A stretch of DNA of 64,000 nucleotides from Diphasiastrum complanatum (lineage: Eukaryota > Streptophyta > Lycopodiopsida > Lycopodiales > Lycopodiaceae), in contig MU832021.1 of NCBI GenBank assembly GCA_029204225.1, positions 1 through 64,000 of the forward strand, given 5' to 3'. The notes under the pieces are model-generated. The model did no database searches and had not been told where the DNA came from. It was given only the letters and a program-made list of their open reading frames with translations. A program made the position numbers and the translations under genes. Positions 1-12,800 of the stretch are shown here, piece by piece (within the stretch, counting starts at the first letter, position 1; each line of letters begins with the position of its first letter).

Positions 1-1968
1 TACCCCATACCCCTCCCACCATTTTTTTTTTTTTTTTCATTTTGGGGGCCCAATGTAATATTGGGCCCTCATTTTTCTCAATTCAAGTTGGTAAAACAGT
101 TTGGTGAGGTCGTGAAAAATATTGGCCCATATTTTCATTTACATTTTAAATTACATTGAATCACTTGTCCTTGCCATATTATTACAACTAGTCCTAAGTG
201 GAGCCTATCGAAGTGTGAGTTAACTCATGATAAACCCATGGTGGAAGTGCCACGTAGGACAATTACTAAGTTAATTAATCCTAATTAGCAAACATGTTTA
301 GGGCATAGCAGAGTCCCTTTTGAGTCCAAAAAGGGCCCTAATGATTAGATGAAAGACCCACTTTAAAGTCTCGTCTGGTAGAAGGCCGAGTGGTCAATTT
401 TTCAAAACTTTTGGATGCAATTTGCTATAACAACATGTTGGAAAGAGAGAATGTCAATATGATAATTCGAAGTCTGAAAATAGAACTATTGAGCGCAGCA
501 GAATATGCTTCTTTCCTAATGCATGTCTATACCTATCTTTTATATAATTGAATAAAGTTAAAATGACAGAAGTCACGTTCAATCTTTTAACAAATAACTT
601 TGAATTCATTAGCGCTACAGTGATTTCGTAGCCAGACAATGATGTATTGATACTGACGCAATAAGAAGATAGATTGATTCAATAAGTAGTATATACAAAT
701 TAGATGATGAGAGCACAAAACAATAACGAAGAAACTGTGTACTCTAATCTATCTTTGAGTAACTGAGAAACTTTGTCTGATGCACTTCCGCTGATAAGCA
801 ATACTCTAATAGAGCTTTGAAAAGAAATTTTCTAGAGACTAAAGAAGTCTTTGATGATCAACTATTTATACTAAAGCAATTAACGCGCATCCAGTAAGGA
901 CAACTAATCAGGTCGTAGATCGCAATTGGTAGATAGCCATAATGCTCTGACTTCCGGACATTTACTTAGGGCAAGTCTTTAGTTTCATATCAGGCGGAAC
1001 AGTAACTCTCAACGACAACCAAAAGTTACTGGTTCGCATTTTCTCTCTACATAGCTTTTCTCTAAAGTGAAATTTCTTAAAGGACGCATTTTGAGTTCTA
1101 ATATCTCCTATGGTGATAGAATCGTCATGCTCGATCAAGCTTCCAAAGACACTAGTGTCCCATACCAATGGCACCCATCATTGACTCTACTCGTAACATC
1201 GTGAACATAGAGAATAGTCCTCACCATGCATGTGCTCTCGCGTAGATAGAATGAATGATGTGGAGGTACTTCTACCCCTATTAACATAGTGTGGATGAGA
1301 TCCCTCCCAAGCATTGTCCACACCTAGACCCATGACACACATTCACGTGGCACAAGCTATTGATAACACTATCGACTATCACCTCATAAATATAGTTACG
1401 TAGTTACGTTCGGTGACACGAAGCTACTAGAAGAGCCAAAACTTTAATTTTCTCATGTCCAAATTGTAGATTTTCTTAAGGTCAAATTCCTCACGAGCTT
1501 ACATGTGTTCTTGCTCTTGTTGAAAGTTCAAATTCTTATAATCTCTTTCTCATGAACTTTATGCGTAGTCTAATCCAATGTTTGGCGGGTATGGACTGAA
1601 AATGTTCCAAAGCGACATATAAGGGTAGGGATATTTGAATATTGATACTGACATCTGCAATTTTTAATAACCAGTTAACATGATATCCGGCGGACATGTA
1701 CAAATGACACTACCCAACTTTGTAATACTAGGCCAATATCCACCAATATTCGCCACTAAATCATATAACCGAAGCAATGTCCTTAATCACCAGTTATAAA
1801 ATTTTAAAATTTTGATATGACATGACTTGAGAGTATCACAAAAAGTTAATATCCCCTCAACATTAGTCAATCTTTGTGGAAAGTCTAGGCGAAAAAGAAG
1901 GGTACTACAATCTAATGTAGACACACAAGGCACTCAAAATCCTCACAAATGAGAAAAAATAGATAAAG

Positions 1969-1970
<2 letters not shown>
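1..1970. other. Intergenic DNA upstream of the FAF-like gene
   Basis: I see no coding frame with recognisable content on either strand. There is a T-run near base 24-38, and the rest is AT-rich unique-looking sequence. It is the natural place for distal promoter elements of the gene at 2180, but I cannot name any. Confidence 0.5.

Positions 1971-1971
<1 letters not shown>

Positions 1972-2015
<44 letters not shown>
1972..2015 (+). repeat. (GA)22 microsatellite in the FAF-like promoter
   Basis: A perfect GA dinucleotide run ends 8 bases before the TATA box. GA/CT repeats next to core promoters are common in plants and can bind BPC/GAGA-binding proteins, so a promoter role is possible. This is inferred from position only. 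Confidence 0.85.
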
Positions 2016-2017
<2 letters not shown>

Positions 2018-2022
2018 TGGCC

Positions 2023-2030
2023 TATATAAA
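2023..2030 (+). promoter_or_regulatory. TATA box of the FAF-like gene
   Basis: The octamer TATATAAA lies 150 bases before the start codon. A transcription start near 2055-2060 would give a leader of roughly 120 bases. Confidence 0.7.
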
Positions 2031-2160
2031 GGAGTGCAGAGATGGAGGATTTTCAGGACGTAGATGGTTGCTGGTGGCTTCAACTGGGTTGGTTTTGAAT
2101 TGTCTGTAAACAGAGCCAATATCTAAGTTGTAGACTTGTTCAATCTCGTCATAGTAGAGG

Positions 2161-2179
2161 AACAACAACAACAACAACA
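2161..2179 (+). promoter_or_regulatory. AAC/CAA-repeat leader abutting the start codon
   Basis: Six AAC/CAA triplets run directly into the ATG at 2180. CAA-rich, unstructured leaders are known to favour translation in plants, as in the viral omega leader. The repeat also gives the ATG a good AACAATG context and supports this start. Confidence 0.6.
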
Positions 2180-3283
2180 ATGAGCTTTACTGCGACAAAA
2201 AGCTTGATCCACTTCAACATTGCAGAAAGAGAACAGCCAATCCTTCAGGATTTGTCTGCCACTGAGATGGAATTCGGAGCTAAAGATAGCTGTGGTGACA
2301 TCAGCAATGATGAGCTAAATAAAGAGGAAGCTTCGATCTTTGTCCGCAGGAATGCAATGAATGCCAGAAGATTGAGAGGAGATTTTCCTCCGCCACTGGC
2401 ATCTCTTAGCTCCAGGAAGACGTCAAGCCCGAAGGAGGGGTGCGTGGTGCTGCTGCAGCCCATCAGGAGCCAAGGAAGATTTATGCTAAGAGAAGTGAAG
2501 GTGACGCCTCGCCTGCCGTTCTTATCCATACGCACCAATGGCCGTCTAGTGCTGCAGTTGATCCATCCACAAGAACTGGCCGCCACTCAATGTTGCTCAG
2601 ATGATGTCCATATTTCTTCAGCAAGTGCCGTGTCAGAGCCAGTGGATCATATTCGCTTGGACGAGGAGGAGCCAGCAGCCGTTGAATGCAACATGAAAGC
2701 TCATGAGCAAGCAGATTATGGAAATAATAAATCTCTTCTGAACGGAGAAGAAACTGGAGAAGATGAAGGCCATTGCAAAATTATTCCATTGGATGAAGCT
2801 CTTGAATTTTCAAAAGAAGCCGCACAAAAGCTTTCTGGGAGTGAGGCACCTCTGCTGGACCAGCAAACTCCTAGGCACAAACATTCCGAGCTGGGAGGTA
2901 ATTGGGTTGTTGATCCTACTGATGGTCCGGCATCTGAACGCAGGATAGTAGCTGATTTGTTAAATCAAGAAGGAAATAGAGACACAAAGCTCCATGAAGC
3001 AAACCGGATTATTCATCACTACGATGAACAAGCAGAAGATCCTGGGGAGGCTCACGGGACGAGAGGAAAGATACGCAGCAGCAGATTAAGAAGAAATATT
3101 GCTGGAAGTGAGCTGAAAGATTATGGCTCCATTTCAAGCCTTCTCATTTCCGACAAAAATGAATGTAAATCTGATTATTTATTCCTGAACAAAATGAATT
3201 CTTGCTTAGTTACTTCAAGAAATGAAGCCAAAACCTTGGTCAAGGTGTATCATTCAGCAGGAGGCCGCAAAAGTGTGGCGTAG
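2180..3283 (+). CDS. FANTASTIC FOUR (FAF)-like protein
   Basis: A single 367-codon exon with no frame break. Residues about 69-130 match the FAF domain layout: FPPPLASLSS, then a stretch ending in VVLLQPIRSQGRFMLREVKV, then NGRLVLQLIH. Known FAF proteins of flowering plants are small, usually intronless nuclear proteins that modulate shoot-meristem size and repress WUSCHEL; a similar role here is inferred. The rest is acidic and low in recognisable structure, as is usual for the family. The start was chosen because it follows a TATA box and a CAA leader and is the first ATG of the frame. The stop is TAG. I see no canonical AATAAA close downstream. It is the only gene in the window free of retroelement features and frame damage. 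A FAF-domain remnant that has lost function is the main alternative. Confidence 0.82.
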   Translation: MSFTATKSLIHFNIAEREQPILQDLSATEMEFGAKDSCGDISNDELNKEEASIFVRRNAMNARRLRGDFPPPLASLSSRKTSSPKEGCVVLLQPIRSQGRFMLREVKVTPRLPFLSIRTNGRLVLQLIHPQELAATQCCSDDVHISSASAVSEPVDHIRLDEEEPAAVECNMKAHEQADYGNNKSLLNGEETGEDEGHCKIIPLDEALEFSKEAAQKLSGSEAPLLDQQTPRHKHSELGGNWVVDPTDGPASERRIVADLLNQEGNRDTKLHEANRIIHHYDEQAEDPGEAHGTRGKIRSSRLRRNIAGSELKDYGSISSLLISDKNECKSDYLFLNKMNSCLVTSRNEAKTLVKVYHSAGGRKSVA

Positions 3284-4419
3284 CTAATTATATAAAAGCT
3301 AAGTTCTTCAGTAGAATAGTCCGAATGCTGTCAGAATGAGGAGGAGAGGAAGCTCCATAGCTAAACAGCTTCACCGGTTCTTTGCCATTTTTGGGTCTAA
3401 AACTGATCCAGCTCTGGTTTACTTAACATTTAGAAGGAACAATTTTTGCTACAAATATGTACCAACTTTGACTCTAGTTTTAGAAGAAACTTGAAGGATA
3501 TAAAAAATGCTTCCACCATAGCCTAAGTTGCTAATATAAGTTTTAACATATATTATTCGACTTGATTACCAGAGTTAGCAAATCGTTTACTTTTTCTTGT
3601 GTGCGTTAGCAGACTGTGGCACCTTTGATTCTGTCACGAGTAATTAGTGATGCCAATACTAAAAATTGGGTAACTTGGTTGTGGTGGCTCATAAAGGGTC
3701 CACATTTCAAGTCTTGATCAATGACAAGGAATATGAACTCACCGATGAGAATGAAGCAACCAATTTAGATGCCAAAGGGCATGGAATAATCACTCTAAGA
3801 GCACTTAAAACCACAAATTTCAAATGAAATATGAGTAGATTGCATTTATCACCTAGGCTTCTCAATGTACTTTGTTTCCTGGATATACCTTTGTGGAGCT
3901 AATTGAAAACAAGTCTTATGCTCAAAAAGAGAGGAATTAAGCATGGAGGCATTCACCACCTTGCCACTCATTGTGTGACAAGTCTTTTGGATGATGTTGA
4001 TAGAGTATATTTGCATGAACCCTTACCCTCATTGAAAAGCCTCGTCTCCGATTAAGCCTTTGTGAACATGCCACATATTGGGGGACAAGGCTTTTTGATG
4101 TCGTAAAATATGTATGAACTCTACAACGAATTCTCATCAATTTTCTTTTTTAGGAGGCCTAATCATTAGAGAAATATTTGGCTTCAAGTGGCACTAGATT
4201 AAATGCCATATTGGAGAGAGAGATGCCCTACTTTCAAAACGAAGGCCTTTTAGGGAGAAAAGCCTTTGGTTTTAATGCCAATGTTGGTTCTTCAGATGAA
4301 ATAATTTCTTTACCAAGACCAGCCCTTAGGCATTTTGGAGATCTACAAAATTCCACATCATTTAAATTAATAAAATTATTAATTAAAAAATGAAAGGGTT
4401 CATTTTGTAAACCCCCCCC

Positions 4420-4474
<55 letters not shown>

Positions 4475-5977
4475 CAAAATCCAGATTCTAGGTTTTGCAG
4501 TTTTCTCGCTTTTCTTGGTTTTAAGAAAAAACACATTGTTTGTACATCAATGTGCACTCAAAAAGGCATGGCAATATTGTTACATGTATAAGTTGTACAA
4601 TTGGTCATTGTCGACTGACTAGTATGTGATTTTAAAGAATGCACCAATAGAAATAAATAATAATTTTCTAGAAATGTGAAGAGTATATACAAAATGGTAT
4701 GTGTGACTAGACCTATCACACATAGCTATAATTGTCCGTGTGCATAGAAGGCTTTGAGCAAGACAAAACCATGTACATCGTAAATACCTAATCACATTCT
4801 ATTAGTGCTAAGATATTATTATGCACTTCTCTTGTGTAATTTTTTATTCTTGCGATTTGATGAGAACAAGACCTTGATGTAGTTTTTTGAAGATAAAATT
4901 TATGACAAATTATATTTAGTTCATTGATGAGTTATTGTTTTTGTAGCTTTATGGTTGAATTTTAAAGGTAAAAGTGTTTATGGACCTTGCATCATAGATT
5001 CCGTACATTTGGTTGGATTGCTCAATCCATTTGCAAGAGTGTTTTTTTTGGCAAACTCATCTACAAGTGAGCATCTGCAAATGCATCTACAAGTGAGCAT
5101 TTTGCAAACCATTTCATGGTTGGCAAGCATAAGTTTAACTCTTTAAAGTGTAATCATCGCATTGTTACAACAAATACAAAAATACTTGACATCTTGCTTT
5201 GAATTAACATGTCAAACATAACAATTACCATGTTCAAAGCTTTATGGGACCCATTAATGATACTCATATTTCCTTCGTACAAAAATAGTACATTTAATAT
5301 ATGCGATTGCTGATTATGCCTCGAGTTCCTCAAATGAAAATAGAAACATGCTAACCAAAAATAGAGAACTGACCTAGATGCCCATTTTTTAAGAAATTTT
5401 TTTAAATTGTTTTAAAAATTGCCAACATTTAGATTGCTTAGCAAACATATATTGTTGCACAATTGCACTTCAATTAAAAAGAATGACAAACGCTAACAAA
5501 AAAATTATCAAATGATTTATTATGTATTCAAAAAAGAGATTCCATAAAGTGGAAACTTTAGTAAATCATAATTTTGATAAAATAAATATGTTTTATTCTT
5601 ATTTTTGGAAAGCTATAATACCTTTAAGTATTTTGAAGTATGTTTTTTTTAAATTATTAAGCTGTTTGTTATTGAGTTAAATATATGGATATTTGCAATA
5701 TTAATTTTCATGTTCTTTCTAAGAATCATAAAATATGTAAGAAAGCACTACTTTTAGAATTGTACATGAAATCAAATTTTTCAAATAACCATTATTCCAA
5801 GAAATTAATATCAATACGAATGTCGAAAGTTTTGATTAATTCAAAATTTGTTACTTCAACCTAGGTAAGATTTAAGGATTGGCAAAATTTTCATTATAAA
5901 TATTTAAGAAGTGCCATTTGCAAAAACAACGTCTCAAATATTGTGTCATAGTTGTTGTCTCTTTCAAAAGAATGAAC
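3284..5977. other. Intergenic DNA, FAF-like gene to Copia-1
   Basis: No supported gene. The first few hundred bases should hold the FAF-like 3' UTR. Bases about 3715-3820 read as a short sensible peptide (KGPHFK, then NDKEYELTDENEA) but stop quickly; it may be a worn mobile-element scrap. An imperfect tandem duplication of about 107 bases lies at 3967-4140, a 28-base one at 5056-5105, and a C19/(TC)20 tract at 4412-4471. Confidence 0.45.
4412..4471 (+). repeat. C19 homopolymer followed by (TC)20
   Basis: Nineteen Cs run straight into about twenty TC units. The length of the C-run is likely polymorphic or partly a sequencing artefact. Confidence 0.9.
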
Positions 5978-6631
5978 TGCGAAAATTGTCAACATTTCCT
6001 AGCTAGTTTGAGGCCTAAATTGGCAATTTTTGTACATAGTTTTGGATTAACCTTTCACACGTGTAAAAGAGGCCTAGATACTTTTATCTTAGTATATATT
6101 TTATGTTGAAGAAGTCTCAAACTTCAGGACCTTCAAAATGACACCAAAATCATGTTATTTGGACATATAGGCCAAAATTGGCTATTTTAGGCTACTGGTG
6201 CTCTAAAATTGGGTCCTAAGTTCTAGAGAGAGGAGAGAGAGTCATCTCTCTCACCTATATTAGGCTGCAATTCGTGGAGAACAGGTTGGAGAAACTTATT
6301 GTATTGTTGAGAGAGATCAATAGATCATTGTCACAGTTTCTTTCTCCATTGAGAGCATTGCTTTGTGTATTGTTTTCAAGCTTTTGTGTATGATCTTAAG
6401 AGGTTTTTAAAAGTGGTAGGCTGCTGTTGTAGGGCTGGTATGCTGTTGTTTTTGGCTGCCATCAGTACCTTTTATTAGCTTCTTTTTTCTCTTGAATACT
6501 CTGTCAAGTTCATGTGTATCAAAGGTAGCATTAGGATGCTTTGCCATTTCTAGCTTTTGTAGCTTGTTGTGCAAAGATCTTAGCCAAGTATTTTGGGAGC
6601 TTGGATCCATTCAAGATCCACTTTTTTCACA
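5978..6631 (+). repeat. 5' LTR of Copia-1
   Basis: It begins TGCGAAAATTGTCAAC, close to the start of the Copia-7 LTR (TGTGAAAAATTGTCAAC), and ends TTTTTTCACA right against the primer site. Its length of 654 equals that of the Copia-7 LTR (653). A near-palindrome, TTTCACACGTGTAAAA, lies at 6053-6068. Confidence 0.8.
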
Positions 6632-6648
6632 TGGTATCAGAGCTAATT
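6632..6648 (+). promoter_or_regulatory. Primer binding site of Copia-1 (initiator Met tRNA)
   Basis: TGGTATCAGAGC directly after the LTR is the standard plant copia site complementary to the 3' end of initiator methionine tRNA, which primes minus-strand DNA synthesis. Confidence 0.9.
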
Positions 6649-7769
6649 GGCTGTTATTTTCAGTAAGATTTCCATTTATGGTGATATTTGGATGTTTGAT
6701 CAAATTCTAGCATGATTATGCATTGCATTGTTGATCAAATCTTACTAACCTTTGTTTGTTGAGTTGAACTTGTGGATCAAAAGCATATTTTAGGTCTATT
6801 GAAGATCAGAGGCTTAGAAGAAACTATTTTGGATCAGATCATAACACCTAATCATTTGTTGATTGTGAGGACTTGTGCATATTCAATTACTAACAATGTT
6901 CTGTTCAATCTATTGTTGACAATCTCCACTTCTGTGGATGAACACTCTCCTTTGTGGATGAACCTTCACCTTAGGTGGATGACAAATACTCTTTGAGTGA
7001 TTTTGTAATTCTCCAAAAGGCTGAGCAAGGCTCTCACTTGGATGAAAGATCCCCTTTTGGGTGAACAGATTGTCAACAATCTTTTGCATAAATTTTGGTG
7101 TACTTTATTGAGCATGTAAGTAACTCTCCTTATATAATTTGATTGGAGCATTTGTTGGAAGATTTTAACCATTATTCAAATGTGTTTTCAGGTTCTTAAC
7201 AGGCTGAGGAACATTCTCATGTGAAGTGATCTTAGATCTACATCTAAACACCAAGATTTGACAAGCTAGTGAAGCTAGTCTTGTGATTCACTAAGTGTGC
7301 TCTTTCATTCACCTCTAAAGCTTGTATTTATCATTTGCTGGAGTTTATAAACTTTTAGAAGTGTGGTTTACATGTGGTTTTACAGGTTGAATCAATATCT
7401 TAGTGTGTTGATCATATGTTGATCAAGTTTGTTCAATTCTAGGTTTTCTTGGCAGCCTAGTCTTTTGTATTTTATAAGAATACAAGTAACTCTTCACACC
7501 ATAACTTGATCTGGTCACTTGCTGGAAAGTTTGAGAGCTTAAGCAAGAGTGTGTTTAGGTTGGTTTGAGTTTGTAATCCATTCTTAGTGTGTGCAAAGTG
7601 TTGCATGTGTTTCAATATTCCTTTCTATGCTTGGAAACCACCCAAGTTCAAGATAGAAGTGTTTTAGGGTCCTAGATCTTCTGAGATCTCCTTATCCATC
7701 ATTTGTTGAGAGAAAAGTGAGTGCTAGGTGCATTAGGATAGAGCCTAAAAGTGAAGAATCATTATATTC

Positions 7770-9125
7770 ATGGCTTCCAATGGTGGGGTCATGTTAGAAA
7801 CTAATGATAGGTTGAGTTCATCAAACTACTCTACTTGGAAAGTGAGGATGGAGTCCTTACTTGAGTTGAATGAACTCATGGACATAGTTGCATGAACTCA
7901 TGGACATAGAGAGACATAGGCTAAAAGGGCTATTCATATCATCAAAATGAATGTTACCAATGAACTTCTCAAGGAAGTTGGTAAAAGTCAAAGTGCAAGT
8001 GAGGCATGGAATGCCTTGAAGAAGCTCTTTGAATCAAAGTCCACATCTAGGGTATTGACCCGGAGGCAAATATTTTCTAGTAGACAAAGAGAGGGAAAAA
8101 GTGCTCATGAATTTGTCTTGAGAGTTAAGTCCTTAAGTGATGATCTAGCATGCATTGATGAAAGCATAAAAGATGGTGAAATAGTCCAGGCTATGTTGAA
8201 TGGTTTGCTAGATGAACATGCTAACCTTGTGCAAAGTTTTGCCATTCAAAGAGTCTTGCCAAGTGTGGTTGACTTGCAAGAAATCTTATTGGCTGAAGAA
8301 CATAGGTTGCAATCAAAGCTTGATGATGTGAAGAGACTTTCTTCACAAAAGGCAAAGTCAAAGGCAAAGGTAAAGGCAAAGGGAAATGGTCCAAAGTTGG
8401 TAACTTGGATCATGATGATCACTCTTCCTCCTCCTCTTCTACTTCTTTTAGAAAGAAAGATAAGTCAAAGTTCAAGTGCTTTTATTGTGGGATAAAAGGT
8501 CATTTTGCAAATGAATGTCATAAGAAGCAAAGTAATGAAGGGCAAGCAAAGCAACTTTTGTACTTCTAATGAGGATCTAGATTCTTGTGACTCTCTCATG
8601 ATGTGTTCTTCAAGTCTAATGTCAAGTATAAGTGACAAGGATTCATGGTGGATAGATAGTGGATCTAGTTCACACATGACTAGTCACAAGGAGTCCTTTA
8701 TTTATTTGATCTCTTATGTTGGAGCCAAGAAAATGGTTCACATGCCAAATGGTGGTGAGTGTATGATCAAAGGTATTGGCTCAATTCCTATTTGCCTTTC
8801 TACTGATAGGAATGCAAGGCTTGATGGTGTTCTTTACATTCCTTCACTTTCAAGAAATTTGCTAAGTGTTGGTCAAATATTAAAGAAAGGGTACAAGACA
8901 AAGTTTGTTGGGGATGTTTTCTTCATTACTAAGGAAAATGTCTTGATTGCTAGAGGCAATAGACAAGGTAGACTTTACAAGCTTGATGCATTTGTTATGT
9001 CTAACAAGAGGAATGAAATGGATGTTGGTGTTCTCTCAACTTTCAAAAGTCAATTCCTAGCATCAATAAGATTGGTAGATCTTATGCAAAGTCTAAAGAG
9101 ATTCCTTATGCTAGATCTAGGTTGA
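7770..9125 (+). pseudogene. Copia-1 gag-protease remnant
   Basis: The ATG at 7770 opens a frame like the Copia-7 Gag start (MASNGG, then STWKVRMESLLELNELMD), but it hits TGA at about 7894 inside a duplicated 16-base segment; the following ~30 residues are missing. The frame resumes at about 7947 with KMNVTNELLKEVGK and runs through the capsid-like region to a zinc knuckle of the CFYCGIKGHFANEC type (about 8477-8520), where the frame changes. The protease follows with an intact active site, DSGSSSHM, near 8655. Breaks: one stop, one frameshift, one internal deletion. Confidence 0.85.
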
Positions 9126-9130
9126 GATCT

Positions 9131-9888
9131 AATGAGCTTCTTGGTTGTTGTGCTAAACTCTCTCTAACTTATTATCTAATTTTACCACAATCACACGTTT
9201 GTCTTTATGAAGAACACAAGTGTTACTTGTACTACTATCGCTACAAAAACTAACACCCAATCACAAGGTGTGAAAAAATCTCCATTATATGATTGATTAA
9301 TTGTTGTGGCATTTGATGCGGACAAGGCATTGATGTGAAATGCAAAATTTAGCTTGATTATTTTAAATTTTCATGTACGTATGTGAATCACACATGTGTG
9401 GAGCATGTTGGCACGTGTGGGTAGTAGGCTTATTTGCATTAATTCATTCATGCCTTAGAATAACTGTTTTACAAAGCAATGTGAAAGTAGGCAAAAGCTA
9501 GTCAAGTAGAATCATGCCAATTGTCATAAGGAGGTTGGGCCTCTCCTCATGACTTGTAGAAATTAAATGCATGGTTAGGCATAGGCAAAAAGACATCCAT
9601 CTCGAGTCCTATGAGGTGTTGACACATGTCCTAGATTTTAGGAGTGGTGCACCATAAGTCAAAATCCTCATCCTATTTGTTAAATTTACACAAGCTAGTT
9701 TGGTTCTACCAATTGTAAATTCTAAAATGGCCATGATGTGGGATCTCACACATGCCAAAAAGCATAGGATACTTTTCATAAGTCTTATTCCTAACCTAGC
9801 TTTGTAATGGCACCTTTGGAATGAGGGCCAAATGTGCATAGATAGGTTAGAGATTTTCTAGGATCGATACAACTAGGTGATACGATAG
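9131..9888. other. Unassigned DNA between Copia-1 and Gypsy-1
   Basis: No coding frame is supported. It holds a CACACATGTGTG palindrome at 9389-9400 and a nearby CACGTGTG, motifs that recur in the copia LTRs here, so part of it may be old LTR sequence. Confidence 0.4.
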
Positions 9889-12800
9889 AGCGATCTACCA
9901 GAAAAGGCCATAGCTAGGGTAGATGTTGATATTCATAACCATGAAGCGAATGTCAAACTGGTTTCCAAGAAAGATGACACAGATGTTTCCAACTATGTGG
10001 ATAAAAAAGAAAAAAACAAAGTGTTGGACTCCTTGAAATCAATCCTATTGGAGCCAGATGCAGCGTCATCATCCTCGAAGATGACCGAAAATCCAAAGAT
10101 TACAAGTCGGGGGCCAAGATTAGCGTGCTGAAGGAGGAATCCCACCGAACGCCAGTTCATGAGCTGCTAGAAACCTTAAAGAACTATACCTTGGATGACG
10201 TGGTAACCCACAAGCACAAAGAGAACCTGACCAAAATCAGGAACCAGCGGAACAAGTCTTCGAAGGACCTGTGTGGACACAACCTATGAATCTAGCTGAG
10301 CCAGGTGAAGAAGAGAAAATTGTACATGTGGGAGAACAACTGACACTTACCCAATTCAACAGACTACGCGCATTGTTGGTGGAATACAAAGATTGCTTTG
10401 CATGGAATTACAAAGATTTGAAGGGTATGCTGCCAAACCGTAGTCCAACATACCATACCTTGGTGGATGGAGCAGTCCCCAAGGTGAGCCACTACTATCG
10501 CTGCAATCCTAACTACACAGAATTAATCAAACAGGAGTTGTGGAAGTTACTTGATGCTGATTTCATTTATGAAATCGAGCACACAAAGTGGATATCACTA
10601 ATAGTCACAGTACCCAATAAGCATGACAAAATGTGATTTTGTGTGAGCTTGAAAGCGTTATATGCAGTTACAAAGAAGGATCATTTTTTCTTACCATTTA
10701 CGGAAAGTGTTCTAGACAAAGTAGTAGGAGCAGAAGCCTACAGTTTCCCGGATGGTTTCAGTGGCTACAATCATGTGAAAATAGCGTTGGATGATCAATA
10801 CAAGACAACATTCGCCACTGAATGGGGAACCTATGTCTATAAAGTGATGTCGTTTGGACTTTGTAATGCCCCAAGTACCTTTCAACGGGTTATGCAGGTG
10901 ACATTCAAAGAGTATTTGCAAAAATTTCTGGAGATCTTCCTAGATGATCTATGCATGCACGGGCCTAACTTTGAACACTTATCCAACTTGGAAAAGGTGC
11001 TAAAGAAATGCCGCGAATATGAGATCTCCTTGAACCTAGAAAAGTGTCAGTTTTGGGTGACACATGGCCTCATACTAGGCCATATTGCATCAAGACATGA
11101 AATTACTATTGATCTATCAAAGATCAGGATCATTGTCGATCTACCACCTCTAGGGACGATTCATGGAGTCTACGTGCACGCTAACTACTACCGGATCTTC
11201 ATTCTAGACTTTGCATAGCTACAAGCTCACAACAGAACCACATTGGATGGAGGAGGCCCTACAGGCTTTCTAGAAACTTAAGGATGCATTGGTCTCAATG
11301 CCAATATTACGTCCACCCAATTGGTCCATAGAGTTTCATGTGCATACAGACACATCAAAGTATGTAGTGGGAGCAGTCCCAGCCAGGAAAATGCAAAAAG
11401 GATTTTCCAATATGATTTGACAGCCGACAGCTCAATGATTCAAAAATAAACTATTAAACCACACAGCGGGAGCACTGGCCATGATTTATGCGGTTAAGAG
11501 ATTTTGACATTATTTGATGGCCACCCATTTTGTCTTTTATACGGACCATCAACCCTTGCTTTATCTTGTAAATAAAAGTTGCTTAATTCGTTGGTGGTTA
11601 CTTTTGTTGTTGGAGTTTGATTTTTGGATCGTCGCATGCGCAAGGGAAATCAAAATTATATGGTAGATCATGTGTCATGAATCAAGGGAAAGGAGACATC
11701 AGCCCTACATGATGATGAGCTACCAGATGCTGCCTTCTTTTACATTGACATTGTACCTGAATGGTGTACCCAAATGGGCCGCTGACATTGTTGAGTATCT
11801 TATGCGGGGCCAATCGAACAAATCCTTACCCAAGGTGGAACAACGGAAGTTGATTCTAAAAGCTAGACTCTACCAGTTGATTGCCAACCAATTATATCGA
11901 AGGGGATCAAATGGAATCCTTTGAAGATGTATTCTTCCACATGAAACCACCCAGATTATTTCAATTTCACATGAAGGCATGGGTGGTGGTCATTTCGCAT
12001 CTGACATTACGGTTCGCAAGATTTTGCAATTAGGATGCTGGTGGCCAATGATTCATAAAGACACAGATGAATACTTGAAGAAATGTGACATGTGTCAGAG
12101 AGCTAGAAGACCGATGAGATTGAACTATAATCTTCTACATCCAGTCCTAGCTCAAGCACCATTTGAAAAGTGGGGATTGGACTATATTGGTCCAATTCAT
12201 CCAGTTGCAAGAAGTTCACAAGCCCGATATATTATCGTTTTACGGATTATCTCAAGTGGGTAGAAGCCAAGGCAATTCGAAGACACTCGAGCTACCGCCA
12301 AATTCTTATACGAAAACATCATTGTGCACTTTGGATGCCCGATGGATATAGTCAGCGATCACAGAATCCATTTCGTCAATGAGACCATTAAACTCCTGTT
12401 GGATGAATTCTTTGTGATCCATCGATTCAACACACCTTATTATCCTCGTGGTAATTGGCACGTAGAGTCATCCAATAACATCCTGTGTAGCATTGTCACA
12501 AAGACAGTTGAAGCTATCAGATATGATTGGGAGCACAAGTTACATGTTGCGTTGCAGGCATTCAGAACAACATACAAGAGAACCATTGATCAAACACCTT
12601 CTCAATTGGTTTATGGTCAGGATGCAGTAATGCCAGTGGAGTTTTTGGTGCCATCAGTAGGGTTGTCATAACATAGTGCTTGGATGAATCCAAATCTCTA
12701 CAACTTGCCATAAAGCCTTACACAAACTTTGCGAGAAACACATCTTGGCAGTACATGCACCAGCAGCCGAGAAATCATGACGCAAAGCATGCAAACAATC

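Larger units (their letters stand above)
5978..9130 (+). mobile_element. Copia-1: truncated Ty1/copia retrotransposon
   Basis: In order: a 654-base 5' LTR, a Met-tRNA primer site directly after it, a leader of about 1.1 kb, then gag and protease, after which the sequence stops matching copia. Gag and leader closely resemble those of Copia-7 at the right end of the window. Reverse transcriptase and most of integrase are absent. A short stretch after 9060 (AKSKEIPYARSR) matches the integrase zinc-finger tail (ALSKSHRLPYSRS in Copia-7), so an internal deletion removed the part between. No 3' LTR was found, so the copy cannot move by itself. Confidence 0.85.

Noticed and set aside
2245-2586. 113-codon frame antisense to the FAF-like gene
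   Set aside because: It mirrors the conserved FAF-domain codons and has no start context or motif of its own.
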